A stretch of DNA of 64,000 bases from DATGSL01 sp964645585 (GTDB lineage Bacteria > Verrucomicrobiota > Verrucomicrobiia > Opitutales > T3Sed10-336): contig CAZYAN010000005.1 of the NCBI GenBank assembly GCA_964645585.1, forward strand, positions 44,972-108,971. Reading direction: 5' to 3'. Made by a program: the position numbers and the translations under genes. Positions 41,786 through 51,472 of this stretch are shown here, one piece after another. The notes beneath the pieces are model-generated. The model did not search any database, was not told the DNA's origin, and saw nothing but the letters and a program-made list of their open reading frames with translations. Positions within the stretch are counted from its first letter, which is position 1, and each line of letters begins with the position of its first letter.

Positions 41786-44700
41786 TCACGCCCGTTTCCA
41801 GGATCGCTCTTTCACCACCAGCGGCGCGGCCTCGATTTCGGCGCCGACGACGCAGGAGTGGCTGTGGAGGCTGTGGTAGGCGGGCGGATCGACCTTCCAT
41901 TGCATCGACCGGCCCGTTTCGGCGATGGTCGCGCAGCGGTCGCCGGTGAGGAAGCCGAGCTGGATGACCGTGTCGCCAAAACCTCGGTCGATCGCCTCGC
42001 GCAATTCGGTCAGAAAACCGCTGCAATCCTGTTGCGGATCGAGAATCCAGCAAATCCGTTTAATCAATCCTGGCAGCGCGGTTGGCAGCGGGTAGATCGA
42101 GCGAGCGGAGAGCCGGGCGTCATCGTCGCGTTTCATGACCGAGCCTTGAACCAGGAACGGCTGCTCCTCTTCGAGCATGTGTCCGAATTCTTGATACGAT
42201 TCCGGATACAGGTTGACCTGAAACGTGGTATCGCGGGTCACAAGATTGAAGAAGGCCCACGGGCGGTTGTCCTTGCGCGACAGTTTGCGGGTGATTCCCG
42301 AAACGATCCCGCAATGGCGGAAATCCGTGCGGTCCGGCAGCTTGAGAAGCCGCTCGTCGGGGAAGGTGTTGATCGCCTCGGCGAGGCCGAGGTAGTCGTT
42401 CATCGGATGGCCGGTGACGTAGAAGCCGAGAAGCTCCTTTTCGTGGCGCAGCATTTCCGCCTTCGAGAACGCGGCGTCAGCGAAGGCGTGCGGATCGAAG
42501 CCGAGTCCGTTGGCCGACCCGCCGGATCCGTTGCCGGAAGCGGACGTTTCGAGCATGTCGAAAAACGACTCCTGGCCGACTTCGCGGTCGCGCTGGAGCT
42601 CAGCGGCCTTGCTGAGGACGCCGTCGAGCCCGGCGAGAAGGATGCCGCGATTGACGCCGGTGAAGTCGAAGGCGCCGGACTTGATCAGGCATTCGATCAC
42701 GCGGCGGTTGATGGCGCGGGAATCGATGCGGCTGATAAAATCCTCGAAGTTTTCGAACCGTCCGCCGTTTTCGCGTTCCTCGATGATTTTCGCCGCGGCG
42801 GCGTCGCCGGCGCCTTTGATCGCGGCGAGACCAAAGCGGATGCTGCCGAGGTTTTTCTGGCTGCCCGTGCCATTGCCATTGGCGTTGTCGACGGCGCCTC
42901 TCTCACGGGCGGGAACCGGTGTGAAATTCTGGAGTGAATGATTGATGTCCGGCCCGAGCACCTCAATCCCCATGGCGGAGCATTCGTCGATGAAGTGCCG
43001 GAGTTTGTCGGCGTTGCCGAGCTCGTTCGACAGGATCGCCGCCATAAATTCCACCGGGTAGTTCGCTTTGAGAAAAGCGGTCTGATAACTGAGGAACGCG
43101 TAGGCGGCGGAGTGCGATTTGTTGAAGCCGTATCCGGCGAATTTTTCGAGAATGGCGAAAATTTCGAGCGCTTTTTCCTTAGGAATATTGTGGGTCTTTT
43201 TCGCGCCATCGACGAAGATGTCGCGCTGCTTTTCCATCGTGGCGGGATCCTTTTTCCCCATCGCGCGGCGGAGAATGTCGGCGCCGCCAAGCGAGTAGCC
43301 GGCGATGATTTTGGCGGCCTCCATTACCTGTTCCTGGTAGACCATGACGCCGTAGGTTTCGCGGCAGACGTCTTCGAGGAGCGGGTGGGGAAACTTGACT
43401 GTCGACGGATCCTTCTTGCCGCGGATGTAGTCGGGAATCCAGTCCATCGGGCCCGGCCGGTAGAGGGCGATCAGCGCGATGATCTCGTCGATTTGCGACA
43501 AGTTGAACTGCCGGCAGAGGCTTTGCATTCCGGGGGATTCCATTTGGAACACGCCGATCGTCCGGCCCTCATTGAGGAGATCGAAGGTTTTTGAGTCTTC
43601 GAAGCTGATGGAATCGATGGAAAAGCCCGGCTCTGTCTGACGGATGTTTTTGACCGCGTCGTCGATGACGGTGAGCGTTTTCAGTCCGAGGAAATCCATC
43701 TTGAGCAGCCCGAGATCCTCGACCGGCCCCTTGGGAAATTGGGTGGTGATGGCGTTGTCCTGGACGACGAGCGGGACGAAATCGCTCAGCGGCCGGTCAG
43801 CGATGATGATGCCGGCCGCGTGGGTGCCGACATTGCGGACCATTCCCTCAATGATCTTGCCGTGTTCGAGGATCTTTTTTGCGATCGGGTTGGTCTCGGA
43901 TTCGCGGCGGAACTCGGCGCTTTTTTCCAGCGCGTCGTCGAGCGTGATGTTGAGATCGTCCGGCACCATCTTGGCGATTTTGTCGGCTTCCGCGTACGGG
44001 AGATTGAGCACCCGGGCGACGTCGCGAACGACCATCTTCGCGCCGAACTTGCCGAAGGTCGCGATGTTGCCGACGCAGTCGTTGCCGTATTTTTGGCGAA
44101 CGTATTCGATCACTTCGCCCCGGCGCCGCATGCAGAAGTCGATATCAAAATCGGGCGGCGAGACGCGTTCCGGGTTGAGGAAGCGTTCGAAGAGCAGTTT
44201 GAACCGGATCGGATCGATGTCGGTGATGCCGAGGAGATACGCGACGAGACAGCCGGCGCCGGAGCCGCGTCCTGGACCGACCGGAATCCCCTGCCGGCGG
44301 GCCCAGTCGATGAAATCCCAGACAATGAGGAAGTAATCGACGAACCCGGTTTTTTCGATGATGCCCAGCTCGTAGTCGATCCGTTCGAGAAGCAGTTTTG
44401 CGAGGTCGGGATCGTCTGCCTCGTCCAGCCGGGCGGGGTCGATCTCATAGCGCCGTTTCAGACCCTTCAGACAAAGGTCGCGAAGGTAGTCAGGCTTGCC
44501 GGTTTTGATCTCGGGCGGAAGTTCGAAAACCGGGTAGCGGTTTTCGTTGAACGGGATTTCGAGCTCGCACATCTCGGCGACGGCGCACGTGTTGAGAATC
44601 GATTCGGGAACCTCGCGGAACCGTTCTTCCATCTCGTCGCGAGTCTTGAGGTAAAACTCGTTGGTCGGGTAGCGCATCCGCTTCTCGTCGTCGACCTTGG

Positions 44701-45394
44701 CGCCGGTTTGGATGCAGAGAAGGGCATCGTGGGTCGTGCAGTCGTCGCTGTGGACGTAGTGGACGTCGTTGCTGCAGACGACCTTGAGGCTGAACTCTTT
44801 TGCCAGTTTGAGCAGCGGCCGGATCAGGCTCTGCTGCTCCTCCATCCCGTGGTCCATGATTTCGACGAAGTAATTTTCGCGGCCGAAGATATCGATGAAG
44901 CGGGCGATCGCCTCGCGAGCCTCCTCCTTTTTTCCCTGGAGGAGCAGCTGGGGCACCATCCCCTGCATGCAGCCGGTGAAGCCGATCAGGCCGCCGGCGT
45001 GGGCGGCGAGAAATTCGAGGTCGGTCCGGGGCTTGTAGTAGAAGCCGTTGATGTTGGCGTCGGAAACAATCTTCATGAGGTTCCGGTAGCCGTCAAAATT
45101 CCGGGCGAGAAGCCCCATGTGGTAATATCTGTTGCCGCCGCTTTTTTCCGGTTTTTCGGCCCGTGACGGGACCAAGTAAACTTCGCACCCGACGAGCGGT
45201 TTGACTCCGTGCTTTTTGGCGTTCCGGTAGAAGTCGATCGCGCCAAACAGGTTGCCGTGGTCGGTGAGCGCGATCGCTTTCATGCCGAGTTCGGCCGCGC
45301 GTTTGAGCAGACGGTCAATCCGGCAGGCTCCGTCGAGGAGACTGTAATCGCTGTGAACGTGGAGATGAACAAATTCCCGATCGCGGCTCGCCAT
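41786..45394 (-). CDS. dnaE: DNA polymerase III subunit alpha
   Basis: 1202 residues from ATG at 45394; a reading from 45445 would add 17 residues of non-family sequence. The N-terminal PHP domain starts FVHLHVHSDYSLLDGACRID and includes MKAIALTDHGNLFGAIDFYR. The polymerase core has GPGRGSGAGCLVAYLLGITD and PDFDIDFCMRRRGEVIEYVR, the latter with the catalytic aspartates. A further conserved block is GVMVYQEQVMEAAKIIAGYS. The fingers, helix-hairpin-helix (GLAAIKGAGDAAAAKIIEER) and OB parts follow in order. It is the replicative polymerase. It is divergent from rpsU, with a 158-nt gap that should hold both promoters. Confidence 0.97.
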   Translation of the reverse strand: MASRDREFVHLHVHSDYSLLDGACRIDRLLKRAAELGMKAIALTDHGNLFGAIDFYRNAKKHGVKPLVGCEVYLVPSRAEKPEKSGGNRYYHMGLLARNFDGYRNLMKIVSDANINGFYYKPRTDLEFLAAHAGGLIGFTGCMQGMVPQLLLQGKKEEAREAIARFIDIFGRENYFVEIMDHGMEEQQSLIRPLLKLAKEFSLKVVCSNDVHYVHSDDCTTHDALLCIQTGAKVDDEKRMRYPTNEFYLKTRDEMEERFREVPESILNTCAVAEMCELEIPFNENRYPVFELPPEIKTGKPDYLRDLCLKGLKRRYEIDPARLDEADDPDLAKLLLERIDYELGIIEKTGFVDYFLIVWDFIDWARRQGIPVGPGRGSGAGCLVAYLLGITDIDPIRFKLLFERFLNPERVSPPDFDIDFCMRRRGEVIEYVRQKYGNDCVGNIATFGKFGAKMVVRDVARVLNLPYAEADKIAKMVPDDLNITLDDALEKSAEFRRESETNPIAKKILEHGKIIEGMVRNVGTHAAGIIIADRPLSDFVPLVVQDNAITTQFPKGPVEDLGLLKMDFLGLKTLTVIDDAVKNIRQTEPGFSIDSISFEDSKTFDLLNEGRTIGVFQMESPGMQSLCRQFNLSQIDEIIALIALYRPGPMDWIPDYIRGKKDPSTVKFPHPLLEDVCRETYGVMVYQEQVMEAAKIIAGYSLGGADILRRAMGKKDPATMEKQRDIFVDGAKKTHNIPKEKALEIFAILEKFAGYGFNKSHSAAYAFLSYQTAFLKANYPVEFMAAILSNELGNADKLRHFIDECSAMGIEVLGPDINHSLQNFTPVPARERGAVDNANGNGTGSQKNLGSIRFGLAAIKGAGDAAAAKIIEERENGGRFENFEDFISRIDSRAINRRVIECLIKSGAFDFTGVNRGILLAGLDGVLSKAAELQRDREVGQESFFDMLETSASGNGSGGSANGLGFDPHAFADAAFSKAEMLRHEKELLGFYVTGHPMNDYLGLAEAINTFPDERLLKLPDRTDFRHCGIVSGITRKLSRKDNRPWAFFNLVTRDTTFQVNLYPESYQEFGHMLEEEQPFLVQGSVMKRDDDARLSARSIYPLPTALPGLIKRICWILDPQQDCSGFLTELREAIDRGFGDTVIQLGFLTGDRCATIAETGRSMQWKVDPPAYHSLHSHSCVVGAEIEAAPLVVKERSWKRA

Positions 45395-45485
45395 GGGATC
45401 ATGGTCAAACCACGGACAGGAATCGGGCAAGGGGATTTTGGGCACGGGAATCAGGATCGGGGATATTTTGAACCTAAAAAAGAAT

Positions 45486-45515
45486 TTGACGAACGAGGGG
45501 AGGCGTGGCCTTATT
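45486..45515 (+). promoter_or_regulatory. Candidate sigma-70-type promoter of rpsU
   Basis: TTGACG (45486-45491) is followed, after an 18-nt spacer, by CTTATT (45510-45515). It lies about 40 nt upstream of the rpsU ATG at 45553 in the dnaE/rpsU divergent gap. The -35 is good and the -10 is weak. Confidence 0.3.
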
Positions 45516-45552
45516 TTTCGTTCTCACCATTTTTTTGTTTTTTCAGTCATCT

Positions 45553-45750
45553 ATGCCAATTGAAGTCAAGATACGTAAGGGCGAACCTGTCGATCGCGCC
45601 ATTCGCCGTTTGAAAAAGAAGCTGGATCGCGAAGGGGTTATTCGCGACGTTCGGGCGAAACGCTATTTCGAGAAGCCGAGCGAGGTGCGCCGCCGCAAGC
45701 GGAAGGTTGCCGCCTTTACGAATATGCTCCGGAACCGCTACAACCAGTAG
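45553..45750 (+). CDS. rpsU: Ribosomal protein bS21
   Basis: 65 residues from ATG at 45553. The sequence PIEVKIRKGEPVDRAIRRLK and the basic C-terminal half (RRRKRKVAAFTNMLRNRYN) are typical of the small-subunit protein bS21. An upstream in-frame start would add a hydrophobic leader not found in this family. bS21 sits near the anti-Shine-Dalgarno region of 16S rRNA and affects initiation. Several genes here lack clear Shine-Dalgarno sequences, which is worth keeping in mind beside it. A strong terminator follows. Confidence 0.97.
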   Translation: MPIEVKIRKGEPVDRAIRRLKKKLDREGVIRDVRAKRYFEKPSEVRRRKRKVAAFTNMLRNRYNQ

Positions 45751-45804
45751 CGCCCGACTCCACTCCCGGAAGGCCCGCGTTCTGACCGGCTCGATAACTG
45801 ACAA

Positions 45805-45868
45805 AACAAAAAGGAGAAGGGGCTTTGCTTCGGTCGATTCCGGCCATGAGCGACGCCCCTTTTTTGTT
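45805..45868 (+). terminator. Intrinsic terminator after rpsU
   Basis: AAGGGGC (45817-45823) is inverted as GCCCCTT (45855-45861) and runs into a T-rich tract TTTTTTGTTGTTTTC. The flanking AACAAAAA (805-812) and TTTTTGTT (861-868) also pair. The loop contains a smaller CGGTCG.../CCGGCC fold. The position 55-120 nt after the rpsU stop fits termination of that transcript. Confidence 0.75.
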
Positions 45869-45900
45869 GTTTTCTCTCTTTTGATTGGGCTGAGGCCGAC

Positions 45901-46875
45901 ATGAAACCAATTATCGCGCTCTCCTCTTGCTGGTGCTCCGGGCGGCACCAGGATGGCTATGGGATGATTCGGGAGATGGCCGACTTGGGGTTCGAGCATG
46001 TGGAACTGAGCCACGGGATCCGGATCACGCTGGTCCCGGGGATCCTCAAAGCGGTCGAGGAGGGGCTCGTAAAGATCTGTTCGACCCACAACTTTTGCCC
46101 GCTGCCAACCGGCATCCATCAGCCGGCCCCGAACATTTATTCGCCATCGAGTCCCGATCCGCGCGAGCATCAGCAGTGGCTCCGTCACACCCGGCGGACG
46201 TTGGAATTTTCCCAGCAGGTCGGTGCCCGATACATGGTGACGCACATGGGAAATGTGCGTTTCTTCTGGGGTCGGCCCGGGTCGAAGTTGAAGGATTATT
46301 TGCGCAAAAATCCCGAGGCCGACGTCTCGAAAGAGCCGTTTCAGAAACTGGCGAAGGCGACGATCGCGAAGATCCGCAAGAAGATGCCCCGGTTCTGGGA
46401 TCAGCTCCAGATGAGCATGGAGGAGATCTTGCCCGACGCCGAACGCTGCAAGGTCATTCTCGGCGCTGAGAACCGCGAGGGTTGCGAAGAGCTGCCGCTC
46501 GATCCGGATTTTCCGGAGTTTTTCCGTCAGGCGCGCGATCACCCGTATCTCGCCTGGTGGCACGACGCCGGTCATGCCCGTATCAAAGAGCGGCTCGGCC
46601 TGCTCGACCACCGGAAGTTTCTCGAGGAAAACCACGCGAAACTCGTCGGCTTTCACCTGCATGATGTCACCGAAGAGGGCTACGACCACCAGAAACTCGG
46701 GTCTGGGACGGTCGATTTTGAAATGATCGCGGAATTCATCCGGCCGCACCACATCCTCGTGCTTGAGCTCAACCCGCGTCTGCCGACCGAAGAGGTTCTG
46801 GCCTCTCGGGATTATCTGGAAAAGCTCCTTGCGCGCGCTCCGGCGTTTCAGAAGCGCGACGGATCATCCGACTAA
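45901..46875 (+). CDS. Sugar-phosphate isomerase/epimerase-like TIM-barrel protein
   Basis: 324 residues from ATG at 45901. It begins IIALSSCWCSGRHQDGYGMI and EMADLGFEHVELSHGIRITL, the first strands of the AP-endonuclease-2/xylose-isomerase-like barrel (PF01261). Likely metal-binding points are VTHMGNV (His), LGAENREGCEELP (Glu), YLAWWHDAGHARIKE (Asp/His), VGFHLHDVTEEG (His) and LVLELNP (Glu). Relatives isomerise or dehydrate sugars and inositols, and some are repair nucleases. It is a single gene between the rpsU terminator and the convergent large exported protein, so no context narrows the substrate. Confidence 0.88.
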   Translation: MKPIIALSSCWCSGRHQDGYGMIREMADLGFEHVELSHGIRITLVPGILKAVEEGLVKICSTHNFCPLPTGIHQPAPNIYSPSSPDPREHQQWLRHTRRTLEFSQQVGARYMVTHMGNVRFFWGRPGSKLKDYLRKNPEADVSKEPFQKLAKATIAKIRKKMPRFWDQLQMSMEEILPDAERCKVILGAENREGCEELPLDPDFPEFFRQARDHPYLAWWHDAGHARIKERLGLLDHRKFLEENHAKLVGFHLHDVTEEGYDHQKLGSGTVDFEMIAEFIRPHHILVLELNPRLPTEEVLASRDYLEKLLARAPAFQKRDGSSD

Positions 46876-47054
46876 CGGCACCCACCTCTCCGTGGCTTCC
46901 GAGCACCTTCCGGTTTTCAGTGAATTCTTGAAAAGCTGGAACGACCAGTTTGCCGACGAAACCCGGGTTGCCCTCGTAGCGCGAGCTTGCGAGATTTCAG
47001 GATTTCTCAAGTTCCGCTCGGTGTTGTTCTTCGAGTGCAGGAGGTAAGCGGCCT

Positions 47055-49742
47055 TCAATCAAGCGCCCGCGGGAGCGGCTTGTCGCGCAAGAGCGAGCTG
47101 CCTTCGTCGATCAGTTCGAGAATCCAGAACGCATTGAAACTGGCGTAGCGATACGCGCCGAGTGACGGCCCGTAGCTCGTAAGCGGATAGTGATCGATCA
47201 CGTTTCGAAGCGACTTCGACGAGCTGTCCATACCCGCACCAAGCAATTCGGCAAGGAAGACCGCGCGCCACGCCGGTTTCTCCTCAAGATACCGGTGCGC
47301 GTAGACAGCCGAAATCGGCCAGATCGAGCCCCGCCCCTGGAGGTAGAAACCGGGATATTCAAGGCCGCGAAAAATCCGGGGCGGGAGTTCATCATTCAGT
47401 TTCTTGGCAATGCGCTTCCGCAGCGCTCGATCCTCGATCCCGTAAAGGATCCAAAACAGCGACTCGGTATGAAAATGCGACGACCTCGTGATCTCCGCAT
47501 CCGTATCGAAATAAACGCCGACATCCTCCCGGGCGATTTTCCGCGCGTCCGGATCGTTTTCCAGCTCTGCCAAGCCGCCGAGAAAGCCGAGCGAAACCGG
47601 CAGCACCCACCAGGGCCCCCGTTCCTCGCGCCGCAGTTCGCCCCATTTGGCATCGCCGAAATAATCGATATCTAGGAGACCGAGCCCATAATAACCCGCT
47701 CGGATGGATGGATGCGGGCCGTATTCGCGTTCGAGCCGTTCGGCGCGGGCTGGAGTGATCCGAAAACTTTGGCGAAATTTCAGGTACTTTCGCACGGTCT
47801 CGATATACCGTTCGCGCCGCTCGCTTCCGTCCGGCAGCCACGACGCCATCTGAATCATCCCCATGCAAACTTGGCCCAAATCCGCGACATACCGAAAGTC
47901 CCGATGCTCAAAGTATCCCATCGGAAACGAACCGTCCGGATCTTGCCGCCGCGCGATCATGTCCCCGAACCGAAATGCCGACTCCGCAAAGCCCGCGATC
48001 TCGCCATCATCAACCGCGAGACCGATGTCCGCTCCGCCGCCGGTTCGTTTCAACAAGCGCGCAAACCCGAAAAGAAACCGCGCCGAATATTGATCGGAGA
48101 AAAAGTGGTGACTGTATCGTCCGTCGCCGTGATGGTCTTGCAGCCGCACTAAATAGCGCGCGGCTGCCAGGAGCATTTCCCCGACATCGATTTCATCGGT
48201 GAGTGTATCCGCGGTTCGATTACCGATTTGCAGGTCAACGCGGCACACAAACTTGCGCCAATCGAAGTTCGCGGGCACGTCAGAGAGTTTCACGTCGACC
48301 GTCACGTTTTCATTTGCGCCCGCGGCCGCCGCCGCGGTGCCGGTGATGGCACCGCCCGCAATCTCCACTCGAACGCTGCCATTGATCGTGCGACCGGTCG
48401 GATTGGTCAGTTCGACGCGAACGAATGCCGGGGTGCGGTCGCCTTTCCAGCCCGGCACAAACGGTGTGACCCGGATGATCGCCGGCTCAAACATCTTCTG
48501 CACGCCGGAAAGGAGCAACTCACCCGAAGCTGTGCCGGGCGAAAAGGTTCCGGCCGCGGCACCGATCAGCAGCAATTGGCTCTTCGCGAACGGCCCGTCA
48601 TTGTAACGGCGCAACTCCGCGGTGGTCACCCGCGTTCCGTCCGCGCCAGCGGTTGTTGCCAAGGCGCGATATTGGACATCATCGATCGCAAGTTGCGTCG
48701 ACGCGGGCGCGTGCCGCCGTCCCCGTTCGTGCGGCGGCTTCGGCACTTCAACCAGCGATTTACCTGGAATCGGACGCGCCCCTAAGAACGGATCCCAAGC
48801 CCATTCTGGAAACGGCGCTTTCACCGCCTCAATTTGCACCCGCCAACGGGAAACCTCCGCCGTGCGAACCGGCTTCGCGCGCGTTCCTTCGCCGAGCACC
48901 ACGTTACCAATTGAAAAGCTGCCCGGCTGTTCCGTCCAGAGCACGCGCGCCGACATTCCAACCCGGAGCGTCGCGATTTCAGCGGGATTGAGGAATTCCG
49001 GCTCCTCCTTGTCCGACGTTTGCGGCAGAAAATTTTCCAGCGCGATTTCCTGTTTTGACCAGGTGGCGTCAACGTCGGCAAACGCGATCCATCGTCTTCC
49101 TCCAGTGTCCTGGATATCCAAATACAGAACACTGACGCCCGGGCCGCCTTTCGCTTCAAATCCGAGAATCGACCGCTCCGGCGAGCGCGCGTTCCGCAGC
49201 GGGATTTCGAGGAAAACGTCTCCGTCGCCGACGAGGCGCGTCGCAATTTCCACCGCATTCCGCGAGCCACTGCTGGTTCGTGTCGGACGAATCTCAACGT
49301 GCGGCTCGGCACCGTTGCGTGAGCCTTTGTGTATCTTTGCGACGTCCGTTTGGGAAAGCTCGATCACCGGCGTTGGATTTTGCAACGTGTTCGGATACTG
49401 AAAAGCGGCCGGATCAGCGACAGCGAGGCGCCCTCCCGCTCGACGAAAGCGATCGATTGCGGGGCGGCCCTCCGCCGGCACACGCGCCCCCGGTCCGATC
49501 ACAAGTGCATCGGGCGCGGCAGCATCGACGGCGAGCAGGTCGACTTCCGAAAGAGTCCGGACCGTCATACCGTTTTGCCGGAACAGTTGCTCGATTTGAC
49601 CGGCCGATTCCGGCGGGGCAAACAGCGCTATCTCCGGCTTGGGCTCCGCTGCGGGCGCAGCGCCCGCATGAACAAAAGAAAGCGAAACGGCGATAAAAGG
49701 AAACAACCGTCTGCAAGCCCCGCGCCTTATCCAATCGATCAT
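47055..49742 (-). CDS. Large exported protein with C-terminal alpha/alpha-toroid domain, unknown substrate
   Basis: 895 residues from ATG at 49742, with a signal peptide (FPFIAVSLSFVHAGAAPAA). A glutamine-amidotransferase-like alpha/beta region comes first (about 35-110, IALFAPPESAGQIEQLF, DALVIGPGARVPAEGRPAI). Beta-sandwich parts follow (FLEIPLRNARSPERSILGFE, IAFADVDATWSKQEIALENF), then an Ig-like region (VRVELTNPTGRTINGSVRVE). The last ~370 residues are helical: AARYLVRLQDHHGDGRYSHH, RRQDPDGSFPMGYFEHRDFR, IRAGYYGLGLLDIDYFGDAK, YPGFYLQGRGSIWPISAVYA. That pattern suits an alpha/alpha toroid of glycoside hydrolases or lyases. No family name is certain. It is convergent with the isomerase gene and lies 103 nt after tRNA-Lys. 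Confidence 0.85.
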   Translation of the reverse strand: MIDWIRRGACRRLFPFIAVSLSFVHAGAAPAAEPKPEIALFAPPESAGQIEQLFRQNGMTVRTLSEVDLLAVDAAAPDALVIGPGARVPAEGRPAIDRFRRAGGRLAVADPAAFQYPNTLQNPTPVIELSQTDVAKIHKGSRNGAEPHVEIRPTRTSSGSRNAVEIATRLVGDGDVFLEIPLRNARSPERSILGFEAKGGPGVSVLYLDIQDTGGRRWIAFADVDATWSKQEIALENFLPQTSDKEEPEFLNPAEIATLRVGMSARVLWTEQPGSFSIGNVVLGEGTRAKPVRTAEVSRWRVQIEAVKAPFPEWAWDPFLGARPIPGKSLVEVPKPPHERGRRHAPASTQLAIDDVQYRALATTAGADGTRVTTAELRRYNDGPFAKSQLLLIGAAAGTFSPGTASGELLLSGVQKMFEPAIIRVTPFVPGWKGDRTPAFVRVELTNPTGRTINGSVRVEIAGGAITGTAAAAAGANENVTVDVKLSDVPANFDWRKFVCRVDLQIGNRTADTLTDEIDVGEMLLAAARYLVRLQDHHGDGRYSHHFFSDQYSARFLFGFARLLKRTGGGADIGLAVDDGEIAGFAESAFRFGDMIARRQDPDGSFPMGYFEHRDFRYVADLGQVCMGMIQMASWLPDGSERRERYIETVRKYLKFRQSFRITPARAERLEREYGPHPSIRAGYYGLGLLDIDYFGDAKWGELRREERGPWWVLPVSLGFLGGLAELENDPDARKIAREDVGVYFDTDAEITRSSHFHTESLFWILYGIEDRALRKRIAKKLNDELPPRIFRGLEYPGFYLQGRGSIWPISAVYAHRYLEEKPAWRAVFLAELLGAGMDSSSKSLRNVIDHYPLTSYGPSLGAYRYASFNAFWILELIDEGSSLLRDKPLPRALD

Positions 49743-49811
49743 CGAACCAAACCATCAATTCAGTTCGATTTTTCAACCTAGAAACAGAACCAGGGGTTGG
49801 GTCGGGCGCGT

Positions 49812-49847
49812 CAGCCTTCGCGCCGCCAACGCTCGCAGCGAAGGCTG
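49812..49847 (-). terminator. Hairpin at the 3' end of tRNA-Lys
   Basis: CAGCCTTCGC (49812-49821) is perfectly inverted as GCGAAGGCTG (49838-49847), with a 16-nt loop. It follows and slightly overlaps the tRNA CCA end on the - strand. It is probably a terminator or processing structure; there is no T-run. Confidence 0.55.
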
Positions 49848-49921
49848 GTGCCCCCCCCGGGACTCGAACCCGGAACCAATTGATTAAGAGTCAACTGCTC
49901 TGCCAATTGAGCTAGGGAGGC
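49846..49921 (-). tRNA. tRNA-Lys (anticodon CTT)
   Basis: On the - strand the gene begins GCCTCCCTAGCTCAATTGG and ends in an encoded CCA. The anticodon stem TTGA/TCAA encloses the loop CTCTTAA, so the anticodon is CTT (Lys). The D-arm has AGCTCAATTGGCAGAGC, and the T-arm CCGGG-TTCGAGT-CCCGG is perfect. The acceptor GCCTCCC pairs with GGGGGGC, with one G-U pair. It is 76 nt including CCA. Confidence 0.95.
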
Positions 49922-50161
49922 GACTTAAGGTGAGATAAGAAAAAGAGACTTGCCGCGCGTTGCAAGGCGTTTTGAGGGAAAATTTCGCGAAGGCGGGCGG
50001 TGCCGGCAGCCGGATTTTTGATGAAGTGCGCCGGGAATCACGATCGGGAACGCATGCGGCGGAGCAGCAAATGGATGGGGGATTCGCTCCATTAGCGCTT
50101 GCTGATGCAAGCCGGGTGCGGTTCAATGCGGCTTTCCGTTTTGATTCTATTTTCTTCTCTT

Positions 50162-51472
50162 ATGAAATTCTACCTCGCGTTTAACTTTCCCTTGCTGGCT
50201 TTTGCTGGCCTCTTCTCCGGCTGTGTCACGATCGCGCCCCCCGCCGACCGGGACGCGGCAAATCCATCCGACGCCGATCTTGAAGCAAGGGCCGCCGCGA
50301 TCCATGAACGCGTCATCACGCTCGATACCCATCTCGACGTGCCGATCCTGATGAAGCGGACCACGTTCGACATCCGGCATCGTCATGACGCGCACGATCA
50401 TCAGAGCCAGGTCGACCTGCCGCGGATGATTGAGGGAGGGCTCGACGGCGGGTTTTTCTCGGTCTACTTGGGACAAGGGCCTCGAACGCTCGAAGGGCGG
50501 ATGCAGGCGAAGGACGCGGCTCGCGAGATCTTCGACATGATCGACCGGATGGTTGCCGAGAGTCCGGATGATTTTGAGATCGCTCTGACCGCCGACGACG
50601 CCGCGCGGATTGCGGCATCGGGAAAGCGGATCGTCTACATGGGGATCGAAAATGGCTGGGTGATCGGACGCGATCTGGATGTTTTGCATGAATTTTACGA
50701 CCGGGGCGCCCGCTACATGACGCTTTCCCACACCAGGAACAACGCGATCTGTGACTCTTCAACCGATCCGGCCGGCCCGGAGCACGGAGGCATCAGCGAG
50801 TTCGGCAAGCTGGTCATCAAAGAAATGAATCGCCTCGGGATGATGGTTGATATTTCACACATTTCAGATGATGCCGCGATGCAGGCGATCAAGCTGTCGG
50901 AGGCCCCGGTGATCGCGTCGCATTCTTCGGCTTACGCCATTTACGCCCATCCGCGCAATCTGAACGACCGGCTTTTGCGCGCCGTCGCAAAGAATGGCGG
51001 GGTCGTGCAAATGAATATGTTCAGCGCCTACCTGAAAGATGTCGAAACGAGTCCGGAACGCCGTGAGGCGCTGCGGGCATGGCGGGAAAAATATGGTGAT
51101 ATCCTGGAGCTTTCGGCTGAAAAGCAGGCCGAAGCGGTCGCCGCGCGCGGTAAGATCGAACGGGAATTTCCCCCTGATCTCGCGACCCTCGAGGATGTGC
51201 TCGATCATATCGATCACGTCGTGAAGGTCGCCGGCATCGATCATATCGGTATCGGCGCCGACTTCGATGGCGGAGGAGGCGTTCTCGGCTGCTACGACGT
51301 CAGTGAAATTGGCAACATAACACTCGGTCTGCTTAAGCGCGGGTATTCAGAAGAAGACATCGAGAAGATCTGGAGCGGAAACGTTCTCCGGGTGCTGCGG
51401 GCGAACGAAGAAGTTGCCCGGCGTCTTCAGGCGGAGGATGTCGCCGCTGCGAATGGCGAAAAGCGCGCCTAA
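50162..51472 (+). CDS. Membrane dipeptidase (M19), lipoprotein
   Basis: 436 residues from ATG at 50162; upstream ATGs (50099) give no better signal. The N-terminus KFYLAFNFPLLAFAGLFSG then Cys is a lipoprotein signal (lipobox L-F-S-G-C). The mature enzyme has VITLDTHLDVPILMKR (His-x-Asp zinc motif), GIENGWVIGRDLDVLHEFYD (Glu), RYMTLSHTRNNAICDSSTDP, MMVDISHISDDAAMQAIKLS and PVIASHSSAYAIYAHPRNL (His ligands), and IGIGADFDGGGG. These are the M19 renal-dipeptidase motifs. It should hydrolyse dipeptides, including D-containing ones, in the periplasm. The mutY start lies 20 nt inside its 3' end, so the two are coupled. Confidence 0.93.
   Translation: MKFYLAFNFPLLAFAGLFSGCVTIAPPADRDAANPSDADLEARAAAIHERVITLDTHLDVPILMKRTTFDIRHRHDAHDHQSQVDLPRMIEGGLDGGFFSVYLGQGPRTLEGRMQAKDAAREIFDMIDRMVAESPDDFEIALTADDAARIAASGKRIVYMGIENGWVIGRDLDVLHEFYDRGARYMTLSHTRNNAICDSSTDPAGPEHGGISEFGKLVIKEMNRLGMMVDISHISDDAAMQAIKLSEAPVIASHSSAYAIYAHPRNLNDRLLRAVAKNGGVVQMNMFSAYLKDVETSPERREALRAWREKYGDILELSAEKQAEAVAARGKIEREFPPDLATLEDVLDHIDHVVKVAGIDHIGIGADFDGGGGVLGCYDVSEIGNITLGLLKRGYSEEDIEKIWSGNVLRVLRANEEVARRLQAEDVAAANGEKRA

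Noticed and set aside
41741..45166. Long + strand frames opposite dnaE
   Set aside because: dnaE is unambiguous on the - strand; these are shadows.
46763..47047. 94-codon + strand frame after the isomerase gene
   Set aside because: It overlaps the isomerase 3' end in another frame and has no coding features in the unique part.
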